The notes beneath the pieces were generated by a model that ran no database searches, had not been told where the DNA came from, and saw nothing but the letters and a program-made list of their open reading frames with translations. From Pseudomonas hormoni (GTDB taxonomy: Bacteria; Pseudomonadota; Gammaproteobacteria; Pseudomonadales; Pseudomonadaceae): DNA of 64,000 nt. The stretch lies in assembly GCF_018502625.1 (NCBI RefSeq), contig NZ_CP075566.1, positions 4,512,001-4,576,000 of the forward strand, written 5' to 3'. The translations under genes were made by a program, and so were the position numbers. This document shows positions 1 through 9,872 of the stretch, one piece after another. Position 1 is the first letter of the stretch. Every line of letters begins with the position of its first letter.

Positions 1-3000
1 GCCGCGCTGCTGGTCATCACCCCGTTCGTACCGGTCCTGGGTGAGGCCATGCTGGTGTACAGCGTTTATCAGCTCAGCAGCGAAGTCATCGAGGGCGTGG
101 TCGATCTGGCTGAAGGCCTGGGCGTGGAGGCCGCCGAACACGTGATCGGCGTGGTAACCGACCTGATCCAGCTGGCGGCCGTCGGTGCCGGGTTCGCGAT
201 CGCCAAGCCCTTTGCGATCAAACTGTCGCCCTTCGTCGAGAGGATGAAACCGGTACAACTGCCCGACGGAGAACCCCGGTTGTGGCATCCCGACCTCACG
301 CCCTACGAACAGCAGAAAACAGACCTGCCCTCCCAGACAAAACCCGATGCAACGGGCTTGCACTCCCACGAAGGCAAGCAGATTTTGCGCGTGGAAAACA
401 AACACTATGAAGTGCGCAAAGACACGAAAACCGGCCAGCATCACCTGCAACACCCCAAACGCAGCAATGCCTACCAGCCACAGCTGACGCTGAACGGCGC
501 CGGCGCCTATGTGCTTGAAGGTGAGCAGCCGCGCACCTGGAATGACGCCACCCTGTTGCGCCGCATCGGGCCTTCGGCGACCGGCCTCAGCGACTCGCAG
601 CTTGAAACAGCCCGCAGGATCAGCGGCACCGACCCCGCCGAACTGCGCGGGATGTATGTCAAAAACCAGCGTCCGCCGGTATTGCTGACCGATACGATCA
701 AACGCCTGGGCATTGATCAGGACGTTCAGACATTCATCGAGCAGACGAACAGTGATGACGCCAGCCGCGAACAAGCGCCGACGTCGCTGGTCCACGAAAA
801 ATTTCCCGACATCCCCGCGCAAGGCATCAGCAAACTCCTGGCGAAGGCCACCCGGGTTGAACGGGAAACCATGACCCACGAAAAACGCATCCCCTTGCGC
901 CTGAAAACCATCGCCCGGGAACTGCAACTGGAAACACGCACCGCACGAGGCTATGAAGGTTTTTACCGGGACTCGCTGATCAGTGTCGACACCGAACGCC
1001 TGACCCTCAACGCCTTGCGTCTGTTCAGTGATTCACTGGGCGACCTGCGCATCGAGATCCGCGCTGACAGTGTCGATGGCGAGCTCAGGTGCATGGCCGG
1101 CCCGGCGGATGCCTCCGTTGTACGAATACTGGTCAAAGGAAAAAACAACACCTACGAGGTTCGCGACAGCTCGAATGCAAAACTGCATGAGGCGGCTGAT
1201 CTCTACCGGTCCATTCTGCAGGCCTTGCCTGAGCAGAAGCGTAGAGAACTGGGCTACCAGACTCGTGAAGGGGGGTTGTTCAAACAATGGGTCATGGTGA
1301 AGACCGAGCCGGTCACCGAACGCCGCACCCTGCTTGATGACCGTGGGCCGGCCCCTCCTCCCTCAACGGAAAACCTTCTGCTGGTACGCGGACCGGCACT
1401 GTCAAGGTGGGGCGTAACCCTGGAAGAGCGTGTGGCGGATCTGTATCCGCACTTCAGCGAAAACGAAATGCGCACCTTCATCGAGTCGCTCTACACCCGG
1501 GACGATGCCATTCAGATCCTCGACCGCCTGGAGAAGGACATCGATGACCTGCACGTACTGCTCAGGCAGTGGCAGTATCACCAGCTCGATGGCTGGTCCG
1601 GCACGGCTTTCACGAGGAATAACGGACAGCACATCATTGAACGACTGGTCGAATGCTTCGAGCGCAAATCCACGGTGTTCGGCAAACGCAGTGCGCATCT
1701 GGACGAAGGCTACGCGCTGGACCTGTCGACGGAGTTTTCACAGTACGACCTCGACCTGTGGTGGAACAAACTGCCCGAGCTGGGCAAATACCTCGATCAG
1801 GTCTCGACCCTGAATCTGGACAGCACGCGGTTTTCCACAGACGCCGGCGGCCTGTTGAAAGACTTCCGCCACGTGCGTCAATTGAGCGCCCGGCAATGTG
1901 GGCTGACGGCAGTGCCAGAAAGTATCGGCAACATGCATTTGCTGGAAACCCTGCGCCTGAGCGACAACGATATCCGCTTGGCGCCAGCGGATGTCGAGCG
2001 ACTGCGCAACCTGACCCGCCTGGAAATCGTGAGACTGGACAACAACCCGCTGGGTGCATCCATAAACATCGATCGCATGCCCCGGCTCAGAGTGCTGAGT
2101 CTGAACAACACGGGCATCGATACCTGGCCATCGGGCATCTTCAGCAAGCGCCGGCCCAGAAGCTTTTTCCTGGACATGCAGCAAAACCCCATCACCCACA
2201 TACCTGACGTCGCGGCCGGGTCGGATCAGGCGTTCATCATCGCCCGAACACGCCTCTATACAAGCAACCTTACCGACTGGAATCGAATCGCCTACGAGGA
2301 CTATCGAAAATCGGTGGGCATCTATCCGCAGATCTTCTACTCCAGGGTGGCCAATCGAGAACTGATCAAGTGGCCAATCCCCGATGACATGATCTGGGGC
2401 AGCGACACCCGAGGCATCGGAACGCTCAGGCCGGAACTCTGGAGCGACCTGGCACTGGAGCCCAATTCAGAGGGCTTCTTCATGGTCATCGAGAAGCTGC
2501 GAATGTCGGCGGACTATCGGCGGGCCGGGGAATCGCGCCAACAGCTCGCCGACCGGGTATGGCGAATGATCGATGCCGCTTATCTCGATACCGCTGTGCG
2601 CGAAGAGCTGTTCACCATGGCCACGGCACCCACCACCTGCGCCGATGCCGGCGCGCAGTTGTTCAATAACATGGGCATCAAAGTGCTCACCTCAGAGGCG
2701 TATTCGGACTCGACAACCGCTGCGCAACTGCAGGGCAAACTGGTGAAACTGGCAAAGGGCGCTGCCCGTCTCGAGCAGGTCAACGCCATCGCCCGAGCCG
2801 ACATCACCGCACGCACGGGAATGCCTGATGAGGTGGAAGTGCATCTGGCCTATGAAACCGGGCTGGCGCTGCGCCTGGATTTGCCCTGGCAGTCGCAAAA
2901 CATGCTTTCGCGCAGAGTCGCCGGGGTTTCCGACGCGGCCATTGCCCAGGCCTACGACACGGTCATCGCTCTGGAACAGGGCGATGGCCTGGTGAACGGC

Positions 3001-3345
3001 ATGCTCGACCAGTCATTCTGGAGCAAGTACCTGCGCGAGACCTGGCCCGGTGAATTCAGAAACAACGCCATCACCTACGAAAACAAAGCCGACCTGCTGG
3101 ACCAGTTGCGGCAGGCACAACAGGCATGGGCGGACGCCAAGGCCTTGTCGGACCCTGACAAAGTACGGCTGAAGGAACGGTTGAAAACCCTCGCCGGCGA
3201 GTTTCCCGTGCCCGAAAGCGTGGTGTTCACCGGTGACGCCATGACCGATCAAACCTATGAACGGTTGTACAGCGACATCGGTGACGACGAGCAGGAACTG
3301 GGCAGACGGCTGACCCGCGAGGCGCTGAAAAAGGCCGGGGTGTAA
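1..3345 (+). CDS. NEL-type E3 ubiquitin ligase-like LRR protein, 5' end outside window
   Basis: The frame is open from base 1, so the true start lies upstream and the Met at 49 is internal. 1114 residues are visible. The first ~60 visible residues are hydrophobic. A long alpha-rich part follows (to about base 1700), then leucine-rich repeats at about bases 1700-2230 (for example LETLRLSDNDI, LTRLEIVRLDNNPL, LRVLSLNNTGI). The last ~300 residues resemble the NEL domain of SspH/IpaH/SlrP effectors. The family's catalytic C-x-D motif is seen as TTCADAG, with the cysteine codon at 2638-2640. NEL enzymes ubiquitinate host proteins through a cysteine thioester. Large Pseudomonas members carry a dermonecrotic-toxin-like N-terminus. 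Role as a secreted effector is inferred. No chaperone or secretion gene is nearby in the window. Confidence 0.8.
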   Translation, partial: AALLVITPFVPVLGEAMLVYSVYQLSSEVIEGVVDLAEGLGVEAAEHVIGVVTDLIQLAAVGAGFAIAKPFAIKLSPFVERMKPVQLPDGEPRLWHPDLTPYEQQKTDLPSQTKPDATGLHSHEGKQILRVENKHYEVRKDTKTGQHHLQHPKRSNAYQPQLTLNGAGAYVLEGEQPRTWNDATLLRRIGPSATGLSDSQLETARRISGTDPAELRGMYVKNQRPPVLLTDTIKRLGIDQDVQTFIEQTNSDDASREQAPTSLVHEKFPDIPAQGISKLLAKATRVERETMTHEKRIPLRLKTIARELQLETRTARGYEGFYRDSLISVDTERLTLNALRLFSDSLGDLRIEIRADSVDGELRCMAGPADASVVRILVKGKNNTYEVRDSSNAKLHEAADLYRSILQALPEQKRRELGYQTREGGLFKQWVMVKTEPVTERRTLLDDRGPAPPPSTENLLLVRGPALSRWGVTLEERVADLYPHFSENEMRTFIESLYTRDDAIQILDRLEKDIDDLHVLLRQWQYHQLDGWSGTAFTRNNGQHIIERLVECFERKSTVFGKRSAHLDEGYALDLSTEFSQYDLDLWWNKLPELGKYLDQVSTLNLDSTRFSTDAGGLLKDFRHVRQLSARQCGLTAVPESIGNMHLLETLRLSDNDIRLAPADVERLRNLTRLEIVRLDNNPLGASINIDRMPRLRVLSLNNTGIDTWPSGIFSKRRPRSFFLDMQQNPITHIPDVAAGSDQAFIIARTRLYTSNLTDWNRIAYEDYRKSVGIYPQIFYSRVANRELIKWPIPDDMIWGSDTRGIGTLRPELWSDLALEPNSEGFFMVIEKLRMSADYRRAGESRQQLADRVWRMIDAAYLDTAVREELFTMATAPTTCADAGAQLFNNMGIKVLTSEAYSDSTTAAQLQGKLVKLAKGAARLEQVNAIARADITARTGMPDEVEVHLAYETGLALRLDLPWQSQNMLSRRVAGVSDAAIAQAYDTVIALEQGDGLVNGMLDQSFWSKYLRETWPGEFRNNAITYENKADLLDQLRQAQQAWADAKALSDPDKVRLKERLKTLAGEFPVPESVVFTGDAMTDQTYERLYSDIGDDEQELGRRLTREALKKAGV

Positions 3346-3349
3346 CGCG

Positions 3350-3394
3350 AGCGCCCTGAAGGAGGACATGTTTTCCACCTTCAGGGCGCTTTCG
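3350..3394. terminator. Bidirectional hairpin between NEL gene and fimbrial operon
   Basis: A perfect 13-bp inverted repeat (AGCGCCCTGAAGG at 3350-3362, its complement at 3378-3390) lies between the convergent stops at 3345 and 3395. T-runs are short, so it is a moderate-quality terminator for both strands. Confidence 0.65.
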
Positions 3395-4618
3395 TCAGGC
3401 TTCCGAATCCCAGATCACCGTGGCGGTGCCGGAAAATTGAGTGCCGCCATACTTGAGCATCTCCTTCGTATCGTCCCGGCCCACCTCGAAGTGCAAGGTG
3501 CCTGGTTTGCGATCGACGTAGTGCCCCGGTTGAAACAACTCGGTGCCTGAACCACTCAGCAATAACGGCTGGCGGTTGACGGGTGAACCGTCTGCGCGGG
3601 TCAGACCGCTGGGCAGGCTCACGCTGATCTGCATCGGCACCTGATGGTTGTCTGCATTGCGCAGACTGCAGGTGTCGCCCATTTCCTGTCCGCACTCCAG
3701 CTTCATTTTGAAACGTGAAGAGGCCGAGATGTTGAAGGTCTGATCGCGAAACAGGCGTGCCGGCTGGCGATTGTTGTTCAGCCAGGCCTGCCAGCCGCCC
3801 TGGGGTACCAGTTCCACATGGTTGCCACCGGGAGGCACTTCGACCTTGAGGGTGTGTTGCACGTCCAGAGAGAAGTTAAAGGTCAAGGTTTCGTCATTGG
3901 GAATCATGATGTCGCCAAAATCGAAATCCTTGTTCGGCCCCACCGTAAAAGTAATAAAGCCTGAATATTGACCTGTCTGCATTCTCAATGGATTGGGCGT
4001 TCTCAGTTCATAGCTGTATTCGAAATTGACGTAATCAAGTTGCGGGATATCGACCAGAGACGCCATACCGCAAGCACCCGCCCCTTCCGGCACGAGCCAA
4101 AACCAGAGTCTGATTGTCGGGCCTGCCGCGTACATGCCCGAAGCCTGGCAAGGAGCCGGCGCGCCGCCCCAGATACCTCCCCATGCATAGGTTCCAGGTG
4201 GGTTGGGAATATCAAAGCGGTTGCCGACGCCCGCTATGCGCATTTCAACGGCTTGTCGGTCTCCCCTTTCGGATATCACCTCAAAACGGCGCCAATCGGA
4301 CGGAACCTTGAACATCACCCTCTTGCGCTCGTCCAACTCCCCCGCGGCCATCGGACCAGTAGAATGGAATGTTGGCCCCGTGGCACGGATACTGAAAATG
4401 CCAAGGGCCTCGCACCGTGCCGGCATATGCCATGGACAAACCCCACTTTGCGGGGTCGTATTTGTGAATTTGTTGACGCTTGGATTGAAGGGGTCCGGCC
4501 GGAAAACCGCTGTTATCTCCTGCGTGGCGGCGCTGACGGCTTGCGCGCCAAGCCACAGCAACAACCCTGCACCAAAAGCCACCATACGGTTTATTGCAGA
4601 TCTTGTTTTCAATTGCAT
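3395..4618 (-). CDS. CS1-type fimbrial tip-like protein, copy 2
   Basis: 407 residues with a signal peptide ending AVSA. It is the last gene of the fimbrial operon and a clear paralog of the product at 5977-7254. Both share an N-terminal EITA-F-PDP-NP-VNKFTNT block, the WQAWLN block, RLFRDQTFNISASSRFKM, and a C-terminal pilin-like end (GTELFQP-YV-RKPGTLHFE ... G-VTVIWDSE). The conserved C-terminal half looks like the pilin domain of CfaE/CblD-type tip subunits. The middle (about residues 60-230), with several cysteines, differs between the copies and could be the binding part. The assignment as minor or tip subunit is from context; receptor unknown. Confidence 0.7.
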   Translation of the reverse strand: MQLKTRSAINRMVAFGAGLLLWLGAQAVSAATQEITAVFRPDPFNPSVNKFTNTTPQSGVCPWHMPARCEALGIFSIRATGPTFHSTGPMAAGELDERKRVMFKVPSDWRRFEVISERGDRQAVEMRIAGVGNRFDIPNPPGTYAWGGIWGGAPAPCQASGMYAAGPTIRLWFWLVPEGAGACGMASLVDIPQLDYVNFEYSYELRTPNPLRMQTGQYSGFITFTVGPNKDFDFGDIMIPNDETLTFNFSLDVQHTLKVEVPPGGNHVELVPQGGWQAWLNNNRQPARLFRDQTFNISASSRFKMKLECGQEMGDTCSLRNADNHQVPMQISVSLPSGLTRADGSPVNRQPLLLSGSGTELFQPGHYVDRKPGTLHFEVGRDDTKEMLKYGGTQFSGTATVIWDSEA

Positions 4619-4661
4619 GGTTGTATCTCTGAACGGCCGAATCGCCTTGCCGTTGAAATGA

Positions 4662-5156
4662 TCATGGCGCCAGCGCTTCGAAAATCATGTGCACGCTGCC
4701 GTAGTAACTACCCGGTTGATAACCCTCCGGCGCTTCGACCGCGGCCACTTCCAGACCCACGCGCTTGCCGCCCCGGCCATCCAGTTCGGACACCACTTCA
4801 TCGGCATCCACGCTGAGCCGCTTTCTGTTGAAGGTCACGATCAAGGGAATGTTGTCGCTGTCCCGGCCGTTGCTCAGATACGGCTCGACACTGAGCCGGG
4901 CGGAAATCCCACCGTTGGTATTTTTCACATCGAAGTTTTTGCGCAACGGGGCCAACCGGCCCGACACCGGGTTGAAGATCAGCGACTGCTCCTGATGAAT
5001 CCAGCCGGGTTCCGACGGGATCACGTAAAACTCCGCGGTGGGAATGCTGACCGACACTTCGAACGTTTCACGCTCGGTGATCGCCTGCACCGCGCCGCTG
5101 AGCGGTAGCAGCGCCAGCGATAGAGTTGCGAGTGTTGCCTTGAACATTGTCGTCAC
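4662..5156 (-). CDS. CS1-type fimbrial subunit, second pilin
   Basis: 164 residues with a signal peptide (MFKATLATLSLALLPLSGAVQA). The mature part begins with an ETFEVSVSIPTAEFYV strand and contains a PLRKNFDVKNTNGGISARL block, like the first pilin of the operon at 9947 (INIKATVPAAEFNVTP ... ETFTLKNTAANGSINAL). Small single-domain proteins of this kind are the major shaft subunits of alpha (CS1/CFA/I-type) fimbriae. It lies between the chaperone and the second tip-like gene, so the operon encodes two pilin/tip sets. Start chosen at the first ATG; the Met two codons downstream (MFKA) is equally possible. Confidence 0.75.
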   Translation of the reverse strand: MTTMFKATLATLSLALLPLSGAVQAITERETFEVSVSIPTAEFYVIPSEPGWIHQEQSLIFNPVSGRLAPLRKNFDVKNTNGGISARLSVEPYLSNGRDSDNIPLIVTFNRKRLSVDADEVVSELDGRGGKRVGLEVAAVEAPEGYQPGSYYGSVHMIFEALAP

Positions 5157-5192
5157 CTGACACAGTCAATAAGGGCGCTTGTGCAGCGAGTT

Positions 5193-5933
5193 TCAGCCCT
5201 TGAGCTCCACTACTTTCGTGGCCTTGCCCTCGATCATCGTGAAGCGGTATTCACGACCGCTCTGTTTGTCGAACTCAAAGGTGCGGCCCGGCAAGATGTG
5301 ATGTTTGGTGGTGGGTTGGCAGTCGTTTTCGTTCTTCACCGAGCAGTCCCTGAACTCATCGATCACCACCACGGAGTTGCCTTGATTGCGGATGCGGTAC
5401 TGACCGGGGCCGTCGTTGATTGCGCTGTCGAAGCGTGTCTCGGCGGGCCGTACAAAAAACACCGTGCCATACCCGGCCAGCACGTTGACCCCGGCAGACA
5501 AGCCTTTTTTGTACTCATCGCGTTCCTCTGCGGACACGGCGAACTCGTCTTCTTTTTCCGGCACCACAGGCACGAAACGCACCCGGAAATAACGCTCTTT
5601 CTCGCGCTCGCCCATGAACACCAGACGGGAACCCTGCATGCCATTGGCCGGGACGATCAGCCGCGCCGGACTGGCCATCAGTCCGTCGCGGGCCGTGATA
5701 TCCGCCTGAGTCGTGAGGGGAATTTCTCGCGAGGTGCCATCGGCTTCGTAGATGATTTCCAGGATGTTGACCTTGACGAAGGCCGTGGCGTCGCCGCCGT
5801 TGAAGACCCGTTTCAAATAGGTACTTTTGTCGGCGTCCAGATAGTCGTAAACCACGCCGACGTTGATTTGCGGTCCGGCGTGAACCGTCTGCGTGAAAAG
5901 ACAAAAACCAAACAGTGCCAAAAGGTGTTTCAT
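5193..5933 (-). CDS. Alpha-fimbriae periplasmic chaperone
   Basis: 246 residues, signal peptide MKHLLALFGFCLFTQTVHA. The sequence is beta-rich (INVGVVYDYLDADKSTYLKRVFNGGDATAFVKVNI) with a positively charged, proline-poor body. It matches the alternate-clade pilus chaperones (CfaA/CblB type), which hold pilins in the periplasm by donating a strand and pass them to the usher. It follows the first tip-like gene by 43 bp and precedes the second pilin by 36 bp, all on the minus strand, so it is co-transcribed. It lacks the classic FGL/FGS signatures, as expected for the alpha clade. Confidence 0.75.
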   Translation of the reverse strand: MKHLLALFGFCLFTQTVHAGPQINVGVVYDYLDADKSTYLKRVFNGGDATAFVKVNILEIIYEADGTSREIPLTTQADITARDGLMASPARLIVPANGMQGSRLVFMGEREKERYFRVRFVPVVPEKEDEFAVSAEERDEYKKGLSAGVNVLAGYGTVFFVRPAETRFDSAINDGPGQYRIRNQGNSVVVIDEFRDCSVKNENDCQPTTKHHILPGRTFEFDKQSGREYRFTMIEGKATKVVELKG

Positions 5934-5976
5934 TGTCCTTAACCTCTTTGAATGACTGACAGCAACGTGTGTCCCA

Positions 5977-7254
5977 CTAAACTTCTGAGTCCCAAATAAC
6001 CGTTACATTTCCGGAATATTGTCCTGGTCGCCCTGGACTAATCATCTCTGCAACTTCATTGGCAGGGATTTCGAAGTGCAACGTTCCCGGTTTGCGCTCC
6101 ACATAAAAAGTCGGCTGGAATAATTCAGTACCGCTGCCATCCAGCAACAATGGGCGGCGTTCGACAGGGCGGCCACTCGCGTCGCTTAAACCTCGCGGCA
6201 GGCTGACGCTGACGTTCAAGCCAGCAATAATCTGTCCCTCAGAATCAGCTACCGCGCAGCTATTGATATCAAAGGCTTTGAATTGACATTCCATACTCAT
6301 CTTGAAGCGTGAGCTGGCCGAGATATTGAATGTCTGATCACGGAATAACCTCTCAGGTTTACGGCCCTTGTTCAGCCAGGCTTGCCAGCCGCCCTGTGGA
6401 AGCAGCTCAATGCGATTGCCACCGGGAGGGACTTCAACTTTTAGTTCATGCATAACATCAAGAACAAAGTTAAGAGTCAGACTATTATCATTAGGGCGGA
6501 CGTGATCGCCGAAATCGAAGTCTCCCCTCGGCCCCATCGAATAAGTAATTTGTCCTGTATATCTTCCTGTCCTCATTTTAAGAGGATTAGGTGTTCGGAG
6601 TTCATAAGCAAACTGGATAAATCGAAGGTGAAAATCCGGAATATCAAATTTCGCTTGCGGGGCACAAACGCCTGCGCCCTCGGGTACAAGCCACATGTAG
6701 TTAATGAAATGGGCGCCGCCACTTACTTTCGTACCGGCACTTCGACAAGGGGCAGGAGCCGTTAACCCCCAATGGCCAGAACTCCACAAGTTCCAATGAC
6801 CGTATACATCCCCTCCTGTTATATCGTGCACACTGGCACCCAGATCGTGCCGACCGCCAATGCCGGCGATTCGGATTTCAAGTGTTTCAGGATTACCGCC
6901 AGCGTCATCGGGTACGACAGTAATAGATCGCCAGTCAGAAGGGACTTGAAAATAAGCGCCTTGACGTTGATCAGGGTGATTAGCCTTAATGGGCCCACCA
7001 CGGGTCTGCGGGAATCCGCTGGGAATATTGAGACTGAAGATGTTCGCCGCTTTACAGGCAGCGGGCTCACCCGCGCAATACCCATCTGGAGGTGAGGTAT
7101 TAGTAAATTTGTTGACCATCGGATTGGTGGGATCAGGCTTAAATTCAGCAGTAATTTCAACCGTAGCGGCTCCCGCCATTAAAGAGGCGCTAATCAATAC
7201 TCCGCCCAGCAAACAGCGACCCATCATGTTTTTCATGGTGCTTAAGATGTTCAT
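5977..7254 (-). CDS. CS1-type fimbrial tip-like protein, copy 1
   Basis: 425 residues; signal peptide ends near LMAGAATVEI. It is paralogous to 3395-4618 along its whole length, with the C-terminal pilin-like half far better conserved (MSMECQ, PRGLSDASGRPVERRPLLLDGSGTELFQP). The N-terminal half carries several cysteines and glycine/tryptophan-rich loops. Bases about 6430-7250 are noticeably more AT-rich than the flanking genes, while the 3' third has normal Pseudomonas composition. This suggests a mosaic gene with an exchanged N-terminal binding region. Function as tip or minor subunit is inferred from position just behind the usher. Confidence 0.7.
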   Translation of the reverse strand: MNILSTMKNMMGRCLLGGVLISASLMAGAATVEITAEFKPDPTNPMVNKFTNTSPPDGYCAGEPAACKAANIFSLNIPSGFPQTRGGPIKANHPDQRQGAYFQVPSDWRSITVVPDDAGGNPETLEIRIAGIGGRHDLGASVHDITGGDVYGHWNLWSSGHWGLTAPAPCRSAGTKVSGGAHFINYMWLVPEGAGVCAPQAKFDIPDFHLRFIQFAYELRTPNPLKMRTGRYTGQITYSMGPRGDFDFGDHVRPNDNSLTLNFVLDVMHELKVEVPPGGNRIELLPQGGWQAWLNKGRKPERLFRDQTFNISASSRFKMSMECQFKAFDINSCAVADSEGQIIAGLNVSVSLPRGLSDASGRPVERRPLLLDGSGTELFQPTFYVERKPGTLHFEIPANEVAEMISPGRPGQYSGNVTVIWDSEV

Positions 7255-7314
7255 CTTATTTCATCCAAATTAGAACAGCCGGTGCGCAACCTAAGAGCAT
7301 CAAACAACATTTGA

Positions 7315-9837
7315 TTAACCCGCCGTCTCAGCTTTATTAAGCGTGTCTGCCAGCGTGTCCGGGCTGCAACGCAAATCCCCGATCATCAGCACATTGTTTT
7401 CACTGCGCGCATTGGCGGTATCGAGACGGAACTGACACAGCAACTGATCGCCCCGGCGCACTTCAAGCGTTGGTGAACCGGCGTTCATTTCCATGGAGAA
7501 GAATCCGTCCACTTCCGTCACGCCACGGCTGGCGTGGTTGATGACGTGGTGGCCCTTGAGCGGCTTGCCTTGTGGGTCGAGCAGGCGACCGAGGACGGTC
7601 AGGGTTTTGCTCACTGTGATCTTGCGGTAGTCCACTCCACCCTTGTTCAAGTGATAGCGGGTACGGGGCGGCTGGATACTCGCCGACGGTACGTGATTGC
7701 CTTCGAAGTCGAAGCTGACCGAACTGTTTTTGTAAGCCGTCAGCGGCACGTAGTTGCGACCCGGACGCAAGGTCGCGCTGCCGCCACTGAGATCGTCGGC
7801 GCGCAGTGCAATCTCGTCGAGGTCGGTTTCCACATCGATGATCATTCCGGCGCCACCGGCGTGTTGCTGGCTGGTCATGACCATGTGCTGGCCACCCACG
7901 GCCACGGTACTGTCGAGGTTCAAGCCACCGGTGTAGTTGCCGTTGTAGGAAGAGCGCTGGAGGAAGGCATCGCCATTGAAGGCGTCGGCTTGAAAGCTGC
8001 TCTGGCCGGACAACCCGACGCCATAGGTGTCGGCCAGGGCTGTCACCGAGACGCTTTGCAGCACATGGTCCTCAAGGGTCTTGCGGTAAGTCAGCGAGCC
8101 GTTGTTGTCGCGCCCGCCTTCTCTGGCCGTGCGGGTGCCGATACTGCCCATCCATTGTTCACCCGGCCCGCCGAGCGCCAGGCTGACACTCAGGTCGACC
8201 CCGCGATTGCGTTTGTCGCCACTGCTGAAACTGCCCGGGCGGTCGAACACCGAGAAGCGCCAGTTGGCGTCACTGCCAAACAGCATGGTTCGTTGCGACC
8301 AGCCCAGATCGAGCGCGGCACCTTCGGTGTTGCCCTCGGTGTAGGACACCCGCCCGTTAAGCGAATTCTTGCTGTTGAGTCGATGGTTGATCGCCAGTGA
8401 AGAGCTGCTGGTCTGGCCGATAAAGACGTTGCGCTGACGCACCCGGGTACCATCCGGCAGGGTCTCATAGGTGTTGGTGGTGTCGAGCCAGCTGCGGTTG
8501 TGCGTGGCGAACAGGCTGCCGGATCCATAGCTGTAATTGGCTTGCAGATCCATCCCGGTGCCGTGGTCCTGGGTTCGATAAACATTGCCGTACAGGCTGG
8601 TGTTGTTGGCCAGGGTCCAGTCGATCGACGAACCGTATTGCTGTTTGTCCTGCACCTGTCGCCCCGACAGCCCCACGATCACGCGCGGATGCAGCAGGTA
8701 GTTGATGGCCGCCCCGGCGGTCATGTCGCCGTAAGACTGCTCATCCCAGTTGCTCAGCAACTTGCTTTCTTGCCCGGCAAACAGGTTGTAGCGCCAGCGC
8801 TCATCGGGGTTGCGCCAGTTGCTGGGCTTGTACACCAGCTCCTGGGTGGTCGCCGTGATCTGGCCATCTTCGATCAGCCGCACTTCGACTTCGTAGATGC
8901 CCCCCGGCAGCGTCCGGGTATCGAGGGTTTGCAGGCCGGCAGCGACGGCCTGGGTGTTGATCAGCACGCCATTGCGAAAGATCTCCACCGAAGCCTGGCG
9001 GTTGGCGGTGACGTAGATCGGGTAAACGCTGGGCTTGGGGCTGTTGATGGCCAGGCTGTCGGAGCTGCCGTACATCAGGCCCACCGCCGTGTCGGGGTTG
9101 GCGCCAAACGAGCGCAACTGACGGCTCAAACCTTCGGAGTTGGGGGTGAAATAGCCCAGACGCAGAAAACTGCCCTGCAGCTCTCGCTGACCGTAAAGCT
9201 CATGAACCGCGTGATAGAGCTTGTCATCCGGACCGCCCAGACGGGCCAATTGCAGGTTCGCACGCTGGGTCCAGTTGCCCAGACTGCTGCTGGCCTCCAG
9301 GCCATAGCGCCCGCCCAGGTCCTGATCCTGGCCACCGTTGAGGTTCAATTGATTGCGCACGATCAGGCCGGTGCTGCCGTCTTGCGGCAACTCGTAATAG
9401 CGCCGGGCCTCGGTATCGCGCTCGGCATTTTCGGTGGCGATCGATACCAGCGAATTCTGCAGGTTGTAATGCACCGCCAGCATCTGCTCGGGGCAACTGC
9501 CCTGGCAGGCGCCCAAGACAACGCCTTGTTTCAAATAAGTAGCCCAGACCTCGCGCTCACTGGCGGAGACAGGGCTGTCGCCGGTATCGGTGAAGTCCAG
9601 CAACGTGACGCGATCATCCTTCGTCAAAACGATCATCGCCTCACCCAGAAACTGTTGATCACGCTCCACCCGAACCGCCAATGGCACATCGAAGAAGTGC
9701 TCTTCGAATTCCGCCGGCAACCCTTTGGCCTGAGCCAACAGAGTGCGTGGCGTATTGGCGTTGTTAGTGGGCGCAGCAAAGGCACCGGCACATAAAAAAA
9801 GTGCAAGCGCCGCCGCGATGGGAGTCATCGGGAACAT
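7315..9837 (-). CDS. TcfC/CfaC-type outer-membrane usher
   Basis: 840 residues. The ATG at 9837 gives a good signal peptide (MFPMTPIAAALALFLCAGAFA). A GTG 13 codons upstream (9876) lies inside a perfect hairpin and adds a polar extension, so it was not used. The body is a 24-strand-type beta-barrel with many alternating aromatic strands and a plug-like segment near LPGGIYEVEVRLIEDGQ. The C-terminal domains are a GRNYVPL segment and a GRLLDPQGKPLKGHHVIN segment. Ushers form the outer-membrane pore through which chaperone-bound pilins are assembled. Length and features match the alpha-fimbrial ushers, not the FimD type. Confidence 0.85.
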   Translation of the reverse strand: MFPMTPIAAALALFLCAGAFAAPTNNANTPRTLLAQAKGLPAEFEEHFFDVPLAVRVERDQQFLGEAMIVLTKDDRVTLLDFTDTGDSPVSASEREVWATYLKQGVVLGACQGSCPEQMLAVHYNLQNSLVSIATENAERDTEARRYYELPQDGSTGLIVRNQLNLNGGQDQDLGGRYGLEASSSLGNWTQRANLQLARLGGPDDKLYHAVHELYGQRELQGSFLRLGYFTPNSEGLSRQLRSFGANPDTAVGLMYGSSDSLAINSPKPSVYPIYVTANRQASVEIFRNGVLINTQAVAAGLQTLDTRTLPGGIYEVEVRLIEDGQITATTQELVYKPSNWRNPDERWRYNLFAGQESKLLSNWDEQSYGDMTAGAAINYLLHPRVIVGLSGRQVQDKQQYGSSIDWTLANNTSLYGNVYRTQDHGTGMDLQANYSYGSGSLFATHNRSWLDTTNTYETLPDGTRVRQRNVFIGQTSSSSLAINHRLNSKNSLNGRVSYTEGNTEGAALDLGWSQRTMLFGSDANWRFSVFDRPGSFSSGDKRNRGVDLSVSLALGGPGEQWMGSIGTRTAREGGRDNNGSLTYRKTLEDHVLQSVSVTALADTYGVGLSGQSSFQADAFNGDAFLQRSSYNGNYTGGLNLDSTVAVGGQHMVMTSQQHAGGAGMIIDVETDLDEIALRADDLSGGSATLRPGRNYVPLTAYKNSSVSFDFEGNHVPSASIQPPRTRYHLNKGGVDYRKITVSKTLTVLGRLLDPQGKPLKGHHVINHASRGVTEVDGFFSMEMNAGSPTLEVRRGDQLLCQFRLDTANARSENNVLMIGDLRCSPDTLADTLNKAETAG

Positions 9838-9872
9838 GATCTTGATACTCGAGTTACTTAGGAAGTTGACAT

